The notes below the pieces were generated by a model. That model was not told the DNA's origin, searched no databases, and saw only the letters and a list, made by a program, of their open reading frames with translations. DNA of 64,000 bases, taken from Pisolithus tinctorius (taxonomy: Eukaryota > Basidiomycota > Agaricomycetes > Boletales > Pisolithaceae). Below, piece after piece: positions 52,003 through 64,000 of the stretch (its first letter is position 1; every line of letters starts with the position of its first letter). The position numbers and the translations under genes were made by a program. The DNA lies in NCBI GenBank assembly GCA_024663395.1, contig JANFAH010000009.1, positions 806,001 to 870,000 of the forward strand, written 5' to 3'.

Positions 52003-54173
52003 TTTACTGATTCCCAAATCTCCATCGGCGCACACGATTTTATGGATACATGCTTTTACCTTTCTACGTTGAAAATCGACATGATTGCAATTCATGACCC
52101 GCCACGACGATGACACTCCCAAAAATCAGCCCCCTTCGCAATCCGAAAATGGTGCAATCAACGGAGGTAGGCGGGTCATATATGGGGTTCAGGGCTGAAT
52201 ATCAGCATCGTTTTACCTTCGTAGTCTTACATTATGCCTTCCCTTGCAGATACCTTTTACATTTATGTTGACTACTCTTTTTTTCCGTCTTTCGCCCTAG
52301 GACCTCCTTCGTTTTGCAACTTGCCTTTCGCTCTTATCATGGCTGACATTCATGTACATCGTCGTCCACAGTGAAATTTCATTTTGATCGGGTAATTACT
52401 GCCACAAGGATAAGCGCTTGAGGTCCAACTCTTAGACTGCTATTGTATTATCCGGAGACCGCACCGCATTCGCTACAACGGTGCCTTACAGGAAATCTGC
52501 CACTTCGATTCAACCACCTTCCTTCAATTTACAACAAGGTTTTCCCAGGGAAGACTTCGTGGCTTGAATCGTAGAGCCACCAAGTTGTCAAAGTTCGTGC
52601 CAACATCAGGGGGACAGGGAGTGGTGGAATCGCGGTCACGACCAGTCAGTGACAGGTTTAAACCATCTATTCGCTTACTAATGAATGGCCGATCGATGAT
52701 CTTCAGGTTGGTACTTCCTACGTGATCGGAGGAAAGTTCTTACTTATCTGTGGTTGAAAGTTACCAGTCTACTCCGATTTGAACATTGGATAGGGGTAAA
52801 CCGTTATGATATGTGCCAGGTTCGGTGTAAATTTTCCACAAGTCCGGCCGCGCCCTTTCCCTGGTTACAAAGGTCATCTTATTTACGAGATGTAAGATCT
52901 CTGCAACCGTAAAATTTGCTTTTGGCAAGTAAGCTTTTTCTTTCCAACCACAGCGCGCCGTCTGGCCTTTGGAAAATACTTTCCTATCAACACACTTTCT
53001 AGTCTATCACGATGCGACTCACCAGACGACGAGCGTCGCCCACGTAGACGTCCCACGGTTTTTTCTTCTTCTATCTCCTTGCGTGAAAGCATCCGCCCTA
53101 TCTGACACGAACTGACACTTCGGAACCGTTTTTTGAATGCCAGATTTACACGAAACCCAGCTATTACACCCTTGGCGACTACTCGATGGCGGTCCCGAAT
53201 CATGGAAACTATTGTATACTTAGCCTAATCGACGCAAATCGACGCATTTTCAACTCTCCAACACCAGAATTGCAAAGTCAAATAAGACGGGTTCGCAATC
53301 CTAAATGCAGGTCACCAGTTTCTACTTGCTGACAGAGAGTGTCAGACTCGTCCCAGGTCTCCCTTTTTGGGACGAGTCTACCAGCCGGTCGGGTTAGTGA
53401 CCAAAATACAGGATAAATGCAATATACGAGCAATCATCCATGCATTCCCGGTGACCCTGTTTTTCTTTTAAAAAAACCCACAGATAAGCCCGAGCCTCGT
53501 GACACTGGCAGCAGGGATCGACCAGGAGCTACAACAAAAATTTACCTGGACGTAAGGAAGTTGCTAGGTCGATCATCTGAGTGACCCAGGTCCGTCAGCC
53601 TCAAGGAAATAGGCTGGAATTCTGGATGACATCCGCTGGACCGGGCTTGCGTGTTGGAAAATCGTTATCAATTGGTCTTGAAACAGACAAAAGAAAAAGA
53701 TTCCGCGGAGATAGCAGCAGCAATAAGTTTTGAGCGACACTTGCTCGATATCAGTACATTATTACCGTACTTGTATACCATCACGGGAGCCAATATCCAG
53801 TACCGCGGCCGAGAGCCCAGTAGCCTATCATAGTAAGCAGCCTCTGCGAGATGATCGGCCTAAGTCAAAACTCAACCCCCCCCCCCCCCCCAAGTTCCTG
53901 ACCCTGACCAATTGTATCGCAGTGGCTTGTGTCAGGCTGGAATCCGGCGCCGGTGACACACCCGATTATAGGCTGGTTGTATAAATTACAAGCGTGTATT
54001 TTTGCTAAGTATTGTGGTTACCACCCGTCGTAGGCCGATGCATTGTATTTGCAGCAGCCCCTAATAGGTAGTGTCATCTACCCCGACGGTTCGCCGTGAA
54101 GCTCAGCGGACGTGTTCGTATCAACACTTTCGGCAGTATCTCCTAGATCTTATACAAAACTCTTCCCAACCCC
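52003..54173. other. Long gene-free stretch
   Basis: 2.2 kb with no frame I can assign. It contains a 16-C homopolymer (53876-53891). Short frames here lack family motifs and intron support. Both flanking genes end here (convergent), so 3' UTRs account for only part of it. Confidence 0.4.
53876..53891. repeat. Poly-C tract
   Basis: Sixteen consecutive C on the plus strand; unstable in replication and sequencing, so its length may be unreliable. Confidence 0.9.
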
Positions 54174-55439
54174 TTATGGATTATAGGAGCTGGCAACGGC
54201 ATTAATTCTCCCGCCATCAACAAGCCACACCGCACCATTCACATATGCTCCAGCAGGTCCGGCCAGGAACAACATACAACCAGCCATGTCAGACAATGTC
54301 CCGACTCTTCCCAAGGGAACTGCCTTCGCAAGCATGGCAGGCGTGAATAGGTCGGTATTGGTCATTTCTTGCATTCCCATTAGAAAGACAAAATAGGATA
54401 ATCACGAGAACCTCACCGCTTGGCCAAACTCCGGGCTTATAAGGACAAAAGGCCTTAATCAAATAACTCTATGGTAAGAAATCAACTTACACATAGAACA
54501 TTGCTTCTGATATTCCAGTCTGCGAGAAGACTCGCCAGCAGTCTTCCTAAATGGGTGCAAGCCTGCTTCGCGAGCGTGTAGGAAACCGTCAAAACGCGTG
54601 CATCCACTCGAAAAGAGCCCGAAGATGATATCGTAACGACCTGCGATGTCACCTGTGGCAAACTTGGCACTGAGGTACCTGAAGCATGGAAAAAGGATGA
54701 ATTGTTCAGCAAGTAGCGTGTTTTACTGAAAGCATAACCCTGACCAAGAGAGATGTTAGCCGCCTGCTGCGTCGATGTGCGTCTAGCGGCCAGCAGAGGT
54801 GGAATTGCGCCTCGCCGTAGGTTACCGAGGTGTAATAACTCAAGAAACGCAATCGTCGTGTAATATACTGCGGTGACATTGGTCTCAAATGTCTCTGCGA
54901 AACCTGCAGGGTCCCCCGTATCCCAAAGCACGCCTTGGAACGCTTTGATGGATGGCATTTCTCCTTCTCCGGCATTTTCATCCAAAGGAGAAGGCAATCG
55001 AGAAGGCAGCAGATTCCTAGCTATGCCCGCATTGTTGACGAGAAGGTCTATGTAGCCGTGACGACCCTTGATCGTCTCAACCGTGGAAAGCAGCGATTGT
55101 CGCGACGTGATATCTCCCTGAAGCGGTATAATCTTGCCGTATTTCTTCGGGTGGAATGAGGAAAGATTCGTCAAAGTGATTCATGAGCACGCTATTCAGC
55201 AACCTACATTGTGTTCTGATGCCGCCTTCTCTAGGACTTCCAAGCGCCTACCGATGATGTAGACAGTGGCACCGTTATGTTCCAGCGCCTTTGCAATGTG
55301 GAGTCCTATGCCTAGCGCAGCACGCAATGTCAAGACGTTCAGTCCAATCTTATGACGTACCTGTTCCGCCGCCGGTAACCACTGCTACTTGTCCCTCCAC
55401 TTTGAACAGGACCGCGGGATCCGTTGCACTCTCATCCAT
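54174..55439 (-). CDS. Short-chain dehydrogenase/reductase (second)
   Basis: Exon 1 55439-55361 (MDESATDPAVLF...VAVVTGGGTG), exon 2 55311-55208 (GIGLHIAKALEHNGATVYIIGR), then from 55144 (KYGKIIPLQGDITSRQSL). Motifs: TGGGTGIG cofactor loop, DLLVNNAGI, ISSSGSF (catalytic Ser) and VSYTLAKQA (Tyr-x3-Lys). The C-terminus GCMLFLAGPAGAYVNGAVWL is typical of this fold. At least five introns; one probably removes the stretch following NISLGQ, which otherwise reads through as an unconserved insert of about 30 residues. A last exon starts near 54370 (EMTNTDLFTPAML). Resembles fungal 3-oxoacyl-reductase-like SDRs; substrate unknown. Confidence 0.82.
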
Positions 55440-57054
55440 GGTTGGAGACGAAGGAATGCAGAAACCGTTCGGAGCATATCGACATACCGTTTAAACACCG
55501 CGTACAATCATGGTAGGTGTTTGGTGGCAGTTGGCATCACTATACGCCATACGTGACAGCAACAGCAACGTCAGGGATATTTTACCCTGGAGAACGCGGT
55601 TCTCAGCTAAGTTTACATGAATGCCAGCACGGCACGTATAATACTGAGCGGTGCTGCAGACATAAACTCGGCGTCGCGCAATCGTCCGCTAAGTTACTGA
55701 GTATCGTATCCTTACTACATGGATCCACCCAGCCCTTCCATTGACGTTTGTCGATAAATTTTCTGCCCAGGTAATAGCATCCCTGGCAATTGGCCACTCG
55801 TTGACCTTCCTGAACCAACCCTACTCTGTAGGACCTGGGAACTCTGTAAAACTCACTACCTTTCTGTACAGAAAGTGCAGAGTAGGGATGATTTGTTACC
55901 ACTTTCGCAGGCGTCGTTGGGAGTAAGGTTCCTGGATGCTGTTTTGGAACCAAACATCATTCAAGTTGCAAACCGAGCTGCTCGTTCAAACTGCACGTAT
56001 ATGACTTTTTATTTTTCGGGTGAACCAGGAAGTAGCGCAGGCACGACTAGACCTCAAGGCCGCTTCCAACTCAATCGGGACCTCATCATTTATGACAACG
56101 ACTTTCTTCAAGCGTAATTCTCCAATCAGCTTATCAGATGAGGCCTTCCCTTTGCTGTGGATCTAACCCAATATTTCGACTTACGTTGTGTCCACAGGTC
56201 GCAATCGACTCATAGTCAAGACGGATCGAATGCCTTCTGTCACATTTTGCCATTGATTGATCATATGTACAACTTCCTTCAAACATTTTAAAGGCTAGGC
56301 CAGGCAACGCGATGCGTTCGTCACGTCATTGTCTACGACACCATATAGTAAGGACATACGGAGCGCTGAGACTCTCAGACACACTCACATGTGGTCTGAA
56401 ATTTCAATTGGTGCTTTAAGTTTGGCCGTTTTCGAGTGCGGCGATCGAGCCGGCGTTGGGTGGCGTTAGAAGATGATAAGATGTTGATACTAATTTTGGA
56501 ATATCGCAGGCGCCATCGTCGACCTGCAGATCCTGGCAGTCCTAGGCTTCACCGGCGTGCATTTGCTCGCGATATCGTCTGTAGCGCAGCAGAGGCCTGA
56601 TCGAGATCGTTGAACGCAGTTTGTCTGGAAGCAAATCGAGGATGGCTGCTGTCTCGACACGGTCACGTGATCGGTGGTATCTCGGCACTAATGTTTTCTG
56701 AATTTGCAGTTCATGTCACTGACATCCCCATTCGCGACTGCATCAAACTTCGATGAGGTCAAGTGTCCCTTCTTCATAGGCAAGTCCTCAGCCAGACCAT
56801 GGCACAGATAACCGGCTGGGCCCCTTCCCGCAGATATTACGTGTGGTCAAGCGATCGCTTTTATAAGGAGTACGACGCGACCACTTTCTTCCTAAGTTCT
56901 TTCTTGCAAGAGCTTGCCGCGCGACGGTTTTCTCAGATTCACCATCTCGGCACGTTCCCAGTCAGCGTCGAGAGATACTTGGTTTCCTTCTCTCGCTTGA
57001 CTGCCCCAGAAAAAGCAGGAGAGTGGTTGTCTTGTTGCGTTAGTTGCGTTAACG
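55440..57054. promoter_or_regulatory. Divergent intergenic region, SDR to MATE
   Basis: 1.6 kb between outward-facing genes. No supported coding exon seen. Frames at 55741-56117 were examined and have no recognisable content. Confidence 0.35.
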
Positions 57055-59484
57055 ATGTCCGCTGTTGGCACCTCGTCTTCGACACCACAAGATCGTGGCG
57101 TGCCAGCTCTCCACATGGCCGGTACCGTTGGGCGTTGTTATCAAACTGATGCAAATGCCTGTCCCTCTGGGGCTTTCGACGACATCGGACAGCCAGCGCA
57201 TTGCAGACTTGTCCCAGTGAGCGGACCAAATGCCGAGCTGACATGCAGAGTGCTGGAGACCACACCGCTACTCTCTCCTCCGGTTCCTTGTGCCCACAAG
57301 GACGCGGAACTCGCATCGTATACCTCTCAAACAACACGGTCTGTGCTCTGGGATGAAACGAAGATATTGCTCAAATATTCGTTCCCTGTCTTTGGGTTGG
57401 TCACTTGCTTGATTCGTACTTGTAGTCCCGATTGATCGCAAAATCTGCAGGACTCACGTAATGGAACACAGCATAATGATGGCTACGGTGATCTCCATTG
57501 GGCATATCTCTACGGTCGCGCTTGCAGCCGCTACCCTGGGCTTTATGACCGCTAACGTCACCGGCTTAAGTATCGTCCAGGGGATGGCGAATACCCTGGA
57601 TACGGTCCTGCCACCGGCATGGACTTCCGATCAACCCCAGTTAGTTGGTCTCTGGACCCAACGGATGAGTGAGTTCACGAACGTGATAGATGGACGTAAC
57701 TGACTTCCAACTCAGCTATTCTGATATCCATTGTATTGATTGTACGTACTCGCATTTCCCACCTGCTTTGTGTAATGATCCTCTTTAAGCCGGTGCTTGC
57801 GTTATGGTTCCATGCAGAACCCATCCTCTTGGCGTTGAATCAAGGCCCTGAGATTGCAAGGCTAGCCGGCGTCTACTTGAAATGGGCATCGTTAGGGCTC
57901 CCAGCTTACGCTTTCAACTGCGTATCCAGGTATGGTGTACGATCCCTGCAGATGCATAGGCGCTAATCACACCTGGTCAGGCGCTACTTTCAATCACAAG
58001 GTAAAGACAGCTCCACGGACTACTAAATGATTGCCCATTCTTTACATTGCAGGACTATTCACCGTTCCCACCCGTATCACTCTTTTTATTGCACCAATTA
58101 ACATATTCTTGAATTGTCTTCTCGGTAGGTGTGGCGTTTGCTGTTACAGATCGGAAGTTTGACGATGTTTAGTGTGGGGACCCGAGCCATTCTACTTAGG
58201 TTTCATAGGGGCGCCTATTGCGGCTTCGATTTCCTACAACTTTGTGGCTGTCGCATCCGTAGTTTACGGGGTTTTCTTCGTTCCAAGAACTGCCTGGCAT
58301 CCGATCACAGTGAGAGCATTCACGAACTTGGGCTATTTGGCCAAACTAAGCTTTGGCGGTGTTGGTAAGCACCTCGTGGATGCAGCTGGAATTGTCTTAT
58401 GGATGACATTAATGCAGGTCAACTCGCATCCGCCTGGTGGTCATGGGAACTCGTTGGACGTGCGTGCCTATTCCATCTATTTTACTGACTACATGTATGC
58501 CGACTTGTTCGCAGTCGCTGCCAGCTTGTGAGTATGCGACCAAGTTGCTCTTACGTAGTGCTGAGCTTCTTCCAGCCTTGGACCCGTCCCGTTGGCTGCC
58601 CAATCTGTCCTTATTACGACCTCCTCTTCTTTTTATCAAGCTCCTTATGCTCTGAGTATTGCTACCTCTGTTCGGTGGGTGTGCCTCTCTTCCTTATTCA
58701 GTTGTTTCCCCCTTTTTTACGTCCCACACCGTCGGGTTGCAGGATCGGGAACCTCTTGGGAGAGAGAAATGCGAAGCGCGCCAGGGTTGTCGTTAAGGCA
58801 TCTTTCCTGATTGTTCTTGTGCTTGCAACCCTGTTCAGGTTCGCGTATCACGAGAAATTGGCCTTGGTGCCTAGGGGTTTATTTGTTATCTTCTTCACAA
58901 CAGTTGCACACTCATAACTTTCCGGCGATCTTGGGGCTATTTGTTCAACAACGACCCTGGTATGAATGTCCAAGGCACGTTTTATGGTTACTCTAAAGAT
59001 ATTTTTGCAGAGGTCATCCAACTGGTTGCCGCTGTTCTTCCACTTCTCGCGCTCGTGCAGATATGTGACGATGGCAGCGGTGTAGTTTCTGGCATACTAA
59101 GAGCTCGGGGGGAGCAGGTAAGATGCTTAGTGCCATCCCAACTTAGGATGTTCTATTCACCCAATCATGCTAGGTTCTTGGTGCATTGCTGAATATTAGG
59201 CATGCGACGGCTCTCATACTTTGGATTCCGTCAATACTGACCTTTTTCATCTCCACAGTGCTTACTACGTTGTAGGCCTCCCCATTGGCTTATGGCTGAC
59301 TTTCAAGTGGGACTTCGGGCTTTTCGGCTTGTGGTGGGGTCTCAATATCGCTGTGGTATCCGCGGCTTCAACCGGATTGTATCTATGCCTTATCACTGAC
59401 TGGGACAAGGAAGTGGACAAAGTTGCGGCGCGTCTGGCTGTGGATAAGAGGTACAAACCGGTGGACGAGGAACATACACACTAA
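57055..59484 (+). CDS. MATE-family multidrug/toxin extrusion transporter
   Basis: Polytopic membrane exporter of the MATE family, normally driven by H+ or Na+. Exons worked out: 57055-57395, 57451-57668, 57716-57741 (26 nt), 57790-57929, 57981-58000 (20 nt) and 58053-58124; more follow to the stop at 59484. Motifs: SVLWDETKILLKYSFPVFG at the first membrane segment, GHISTVALAAATLG, LDTVLPPAWTS and QPQLVGLWTQRM (family-typical), WASLGLPAYAFN, RRYFQSQGLFTVPT (spliced), and the C-terminal YYVVGLPIGLWLTFKWDFG. About 110 residues precede the first membrane segment, longer than bacterial MATEs but normal in fungi. The tail DKEVDKVAARL is cytosolic. Substrate cannot be predicted. Confidence 0.88.
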
Positions 59485-59926
59485 AAATGGCTGATGGCGA
59501 CGGATTGTCGTGACTTTGGCCGGCGCTCCAAAATATCGGAGGACATGTTTGTTGACGGATTACGACAGATAGAGATGACTTGACATGGGTGTATATACTA
59601 ATGACTTGACAAGAATTATGACTTTCGCTTACTTTGCGTGCAAGAACCGTGCACGGAGTTAGGTCGCAGATAGGGGCAACTTACCTCCCTGTCACTGTCA
59701 GGGCACGAGGATACAATCATGTCTATCATGTTTTGTCCTATAGACTCGACGGATAACTCACGGGGACGGAGCCTTAGCAACAGAAATCAGAGCGCTCCGC
59801 AACGATGTAGAATATCTTACGAGTGTAGGCACAAACTCCAGGTGACGTATAATCGGGCTGAACGCTAAACTAAGAGAGCAGGGAAAGGAAAAGAAAAGAA
59901 AAACAAGTAACGTAAACAAAAATGCT
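59485..59926. other. Convergent 3' region, MATE and FZO1
   Basis: 442 bp between two stop codons. Nothing recognised except an A/G-rich stretch at about 59875-59910. Confidence 0.45.
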
Positions 59927-62571
59927 TCACGACACAACCAGACCAGCCTTCTCGCGAACGACACCACTCCTCCTCTCAATCTCATGGAAGAATTGCAGAG
60001 CATTCAATGCTTTCTTCTCCAACTCTTCAGCTTCCCTGACCTCTTTCCCTCTTTCTTCCATCGCGACTCGGAAGCGCTCCCGGAGGTCCCAAGAGGCAAG
60101 TCGCAACACCTTACGTGTCTCGCGACTGACACGGCCGGCGTGGGCGTTGATGAAAGTCTCCGCTTCAGTCGCGTTCCCTTCGACATTGAGCAGTGATGCT
60201 CGTATGCGACGGCCAATGGTCCGGGGTATCGTATCCGGAAGTCGATAAATGAAGTAGCCAGTTGCTCCCACAACAACGGCCCCGATGACAGGAGCCACCC
60301 AAGATCTTGCTGTTTCATTAGCAGACAGATCAGACAGGTGTATAGCGCCATCAATGAAACCGCGAGCTCCCAAGACCTTGCCGCCAACCATAGTTAAGGC
60401 GCTCAGACCAATGGAGAGAACGCTAAGTGCGGTCGGATTCGACTCGTTATCATCGCCTTCCCCACCACCGAAGTGAACAGCCAGGTGGCGGTTAAAATCG
60501 AAGATGTCGCCAAATGAAGTATCCAACATGTCTGAACGTTGCGAGAGGCCAATCCCAAGATTGTAGGCGCCCCCTGCCACGACTACATGGGCTGTCGGGG
60601 AGTGGTGGTCTTTGAGTCCCCCCTTCTTGCTCGGGCGGACGTTAAACATGGCCTCGGGTACGAACACCCGACGAGACCGTTCAACACCCTGCGGAAGGTG
60701 CTCATCGCCGAGATCAGTAATCTTCATCACCCCAGCCTTAGTCGTGGTACGAGCTTCCTCCTCTGCCAACTTGACTGCCGCATCTAAACTCACGAGAAGC
60801 GCCCTCCGCACGTCGCGTGCATAATCCCAGATCCGTAGTAGGCCGCGATATGCTGGCAGACTAACGCAGTGATCCACACCAGGGCGTCCCTGCCCCACGC
60901 GGTCAAGAGCAGTAGAAAGAACAGCTTTTGTTCTCTCGTGGGTCCTGGACGCACCCGTTTCTTCAACTCTTTCCAACGCATCTTCGAGCGCATCACGGCT
61001 ATTCTTCATCTTCTCCCAAACAGGCTTTGACCGTAAGAGGTCGTCTTTAGCGTGATCGATATCCGATTGGGCAACGATTGCGTTTGCTCCGGCCAATAAA
61101 TCAACCTCGCTCAACAGGTTGGAAAGGAACGTCGAAGCAGGCTGAAGCTTGGATTTCGATCGCTTGACCAATACGAAGGAGCGAAGCGACGACTCCAAGT
61201 CATCAAATGCGGGGTTGGCAGTGTAAGGACGAAGAGCAGCGGCGGAGTCCACAAAATGAACAAGATCCGCTGCGTCGTCGTAAGTACGAGGGCTGAACTC
61301 CTTGATCTGCTCCAATACGAGTCTCTTGCACTTCTCCTTGTTCTTGATCTGTTCAAATTTGTTGACGACGATGAAGACGTATGCCTTCTCGTTGCTGGCG
61401 GTCTCAAGGAACTCCTTCGCAGACAACGTGAAGTGGTTTTCAGCCGACACAACGAACACAACGACATCAATTTCTTCTTGACGAGCAAACAGGGCGGTCG
61501 TCTTGAGACTGTCACGATTAAGGCCAGGAGCATCAATGAGCGAGATGTCGACCACTCCGTTGTTTAGAAGAGACTCCGATGGAACCCTGCTGTCTGCCAA
61601 ATATATCTTGAGCACAGGTTGAACGCCCGTCTCGTTATCCGTGACGATAGACTCGAGGTCAGCCAAGGAAGCACGTGTAAAAGTTGACTCGTCGGAGACG
61701 GAGTAGGTTACGCCTTGTTTGAGCACATGAACCTCTTCGATTCCGTTGTTCTCGGATGCACCGTGCACTTCGCAGAATGCGGTAGTGCAAGGTTGCTGAT
61801 CAACCGCCATGACCTCTCGTCTCAATAACGCATTCACGAAGGTAGACTTTCCGGCGTTTAGGTCGCCGGTCACAAGGACTTTGGAGGACGTGTCCGTGAT
61901 GCGAAGACGGAGCTTGTCCATGTGTTGGATGGCAGACCCAATGCGTTCGTCCAACAGCTTGGCGATGGAACCTCGCTCAAGGTGCGAGACGAGAGCGGCT
62001 GGGGAGGTGGAGGAGCCACTGGGACCGAGTTTCAGGTCGAGGCGGAGAATGCTAAAATCCCCACATTTTGAAGGCAGCGACCGGTCGTCGCTGTCACTAC
62101 CCGTTCTATCTTGCTGCAAATCATTCCCGTCCAATAGCTCTGCTGACTCCGGAGCATCCGCAATCGAAGCTAGCGTCACCGCACAAGCCGAGCCATTGCG
62201 ACTAGGGGTATAAACCACGTCTGTCTGACTGTCAGGGTCATCTGCAAAGGACAGGGAACGGCGAATAGAACGACGAGACTTCCTTGGGGCTGAAGTCTCG
62301 TCGTTAGGGTTTGATTCTTGTAGCGTAGGATATCTGACAACCCATTCGTTGTTATTGAAGTCGCGTACGTCTCCAAGCAGGCGCTGGGTAGTATCTAGAC
62401 CAACGAGCAGGCTGGAACAGGTCGGGTAGAGGTAAATTGAATTGACTACTGAGGTATTGGAGAAATGTCGCACCGATCCTTCTGCTCGACGTATGCTTCC
62501 TGTACATCCTCAACTTTGAGATGTCTTTCGCCTGCAACTGCTGGCAGAGACGACTCCTGTCCAAGACGCAT
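59927..62571 (-). CDS. FZO1: Mitofusin (mitochondrial outer-membrane fusion GTPase)
   Basis: Dynamin-family GTPase that tethers and fuses mitochondrial outer membranes. Exon 2 62411-59927 follows a 62-nt intron (62412-62473); the acceptor chosen at 62412 gives YVEQKDRLLVGLDTTQRLLGD across the join, about 860 aa in all. GTPase motifs: VTGDLNAGKSTFVNALL (G1), TTAF (G2), LIDAPGLNRD (G3) and VVNKFE (G4). Towards the C-terminus two hydrophobic stretches (TALSVLSIGLSALTMVGG and WVAPVIGAVVVGATGYFIY) form the outer-membrane anchor, followed by a coiled-coil region (ALNALQFFHEIERRSG). The start at 62571 (MRLGQESSL) is tentative; an in-frame ATG at 62649 adds 26 residues. Confidence 0.93.
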
Positions 62572-63027
62572 CGGTGAGAGTTGCGGCGAGCGAATACAGC
62601 GCCAAGTTTTTCTTTCCCGTGGGCGCAGTTGGAAATGGAATGAGATCACAGCCGAAAGCCTCCGTGCGTGGGAAGATGCTGAGTCAGCTATTACAGGGGC
62701 TATTTCACTACCTCCTCTCTTTCGAAAATCAACTTCAAATACCTAGTGCGCGCAAAGTGCGTGAACCATACACGCGTACACCTTCATCCATTTTGTGCGC
62801 ACTAGATATCATGTCGGTCATGCATTCATCAACTCTCCCACCATTACGTTGTTTGTTGATGATGTCCGAAACTCGGCGTGCATCTTTTCACCCGTATTCA
62901 AAGCGGGCGCAAATGAGTGCTGACTAAAGTTGCACATCAGCTTGCGTCAGCTGGTTTGTATAAAGATGCTTCTCGGGGCGATAGGCCCTACGCGCTAACT
63001 GAGTCTGTACTCGCTGCGTGTCTCAAG
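62572..63027. promoter_or_regulatory. Divergent promoter region, FZO1 and quinone reductase
   Basis: 456 bp between outward-facing starts; shorter if the FZO1 ATG at 62649 is used. An inverted pair AGTGCGCA.../...TGCGCACT lies at 62745-62753 and 62798-62806. Confidence 0.4.
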
Positions 63028-64000
63028 ATGTCCACCATGATGCGCGCTATCTTAATCAAAGAGGGTAAAGGCCCCATCGAGAACCTATACATCGGTGAGG
63101 TCGAAAAACCAGTACTCAAGGAGGGTCAAGTGTTAGTGAAGGTCAGTGTGGCCCTTTTGATTTCGAGTCGCATCGACGATTGGGGTTCATGTTTGCCTCG
63201 CAGATCGTCGCTTTTGGTCTGAATCGTATGGATTCATTACAGAGGGAGGGAAATTATCCTCTCCCTCCCGGCGCCTCCACCATTTTAGGGGTTGAATTTT
63301 CTGGGCATGTCGAATATGTCGGACCTGGCGTCACCAAGTGGTCAGTGGGCGATGAAGTGTTTGGCTTATCCAGTGGTGTAAATTGATAGAAAATACGCGC
63401 GGTGACTGCGATCTTACCTATTGTCTTTGTCACCAGGGTGCATATGCCGAATACATCGCAGCAGACCAAGATTTATTGATCAGAAAACCCCCCCACCTAT
63501 CATGGGAAGATGCAGCAGGTATTCCAGAGAACTTCGTTACGGGTGAGTTTGCCCTGTTGCTTCAAGTTATGTATCCGTGAGTGTTGCTAATCCTACTTTT
63601 AGCCCATCAAGCAGTGATTTTATACGGTGAACTGAAGAGGAACGACAACGTCCTCGTACATGCTGGTGCCTCAGGAGTAGGCATTGCAGCGATACAGATG
63701 GCTCGCAGTTTTGGCGCGTGAGTACACTGCACCGCGTATTTACTGGTTCGCACACATTAATTTGTGACGTGCAGGAGGTCTGTCACAGCAACAGCATCAA
63801 ACAAGGAAAAGTTAGACTGGCTTCTGTCCATCCCGAGCGGTGCCACCGAGGTCGCAAACTATAGGACAGAAGATTTTTCAACAACAGTCAAGAATGCTAC
63901 CGATGGAAGAGGTGTCGATGTGATAGTTGATTTCGTTGGGCGTACCCATTGGGAGAAGAATATTGATTCTCTCGCTCTTGATGGCAGAATGACAATACTT
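63028..64000 (+). CDS. Medium-chain dehydrogenase/quinone oxidoreductase, 3' truncated by window
   Basis: Exons 63028-63141, 63204-63377, 63437-63542, 63603-63717 and from 63775 past the window end; introns of 57-62 nt, phases consistent. Starts MSTMMRAILIKEGKGP. The catalytic domain shows FGLNRMDSLQREGNYPLPPG and GVEFSGHVEYVG, as in the zinc-free quinone reductase branch (QOR/PIG3-like). The NADPH fold has VLVHAGASGVGIAAIQMAR (AxxGxxG). No zinc-binding Cys pattern is seen in the visible part. Likely an NADPH:quinone reductase; the C-terminal part of the cofactor domain is missing. Confidence 0.88.

Noticed and set aside
52003..54173. Short frames in the 2.2-kb gap as genes
   Set aside because: None has a motif, intron support or codon pattern resembling neighbours; one crosses the poly-C tract.
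1..64000. CRISPR arrays, rRNA genes, prokaryotic operons
   Set aside because: Intron structure and gene families are eukaryotic; no spaced short repeats or rRNA sequence were seen.

Overview
The window looks like nuclear DNA of a mushroom-forming basidiomycete (Agaricomycetes). Genes on the right are dense and split by many introns of about 47-67 nt with good GT...AG borders and CTRAY-like branch points. The left side carries retroelements typical of agaric genomes. No assignment below genus level was attempted.

Left half (1-38 kb): a duplicated accessory locus. The ancestral unit is a minus-strand gene with a MIF4G-like region (776-1937), a divergent intergenic region, a plus-strand membrane-anchored HET-like gene of type A (2932-5070), a spacer, and a related type B gene (7101-9398). 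Type B is repeated in tandem: one copy has a single premature stop (10569-12860) and one is a start-less stub (13859-14098). A second unit follows: a MIF4G-like remnant (14310-15002), a broken type A copy (30870-32983) and an intact type B copy (35730-38012). All HET-like copies share an N-terminal membrane segment, a degenerate HET-type core (WLD...C, DIYR.A, W(T/S).PE), two C-terminal membrane segments and a very conserved C-terminal module.

Between the two halves of the second unit sits a 15.2-kb nested transposon. A DIRS-like tyrosine-recombinase retrotransposon (about 15003-30204) lies in what was the divergent intergenic region; unit 1 shows that region without it. Inside its RNase H-like coding region lies a 10-kb Ty3/gypsy element on the minus strand (18334-28382) with two 654-bp LTRs. 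The LTRs differ at 20 positions, every one a CpG to TpG/CpA change, and several broken frames carry TGA where CGA is expected. This is the footprint of CpG methylation and deamination or a RIP-like process. The Ty3 element also holds a spliced, antisense Zn2Cys6-like gene between pol and its 3' LTR.

Right half (38-64 kb): ordinary single-copy genes, starting at a tRNA-Asp gene with a 16-nt intron. In order: TGL2-like lipase (+), NAD-dependent glutamate dehydrogenase (-), short-chain dehydrogenase (-), VTS1-like SAM-domain RNA-binding protein (-), isopenicillin N synthase-like 2-oxoglutarate oxygenase (+), second short-chain dehydrogenase (-), MATE transporter (+), mitofusin FZO1 (-), and a medium-chain quinone reductase-like gene cut by the window end (+). 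The stretch 50.5-59.5 kb (oxygenase, reductase, MATE exporter) could be a small specialised-metabolism group, but this is only inferred.
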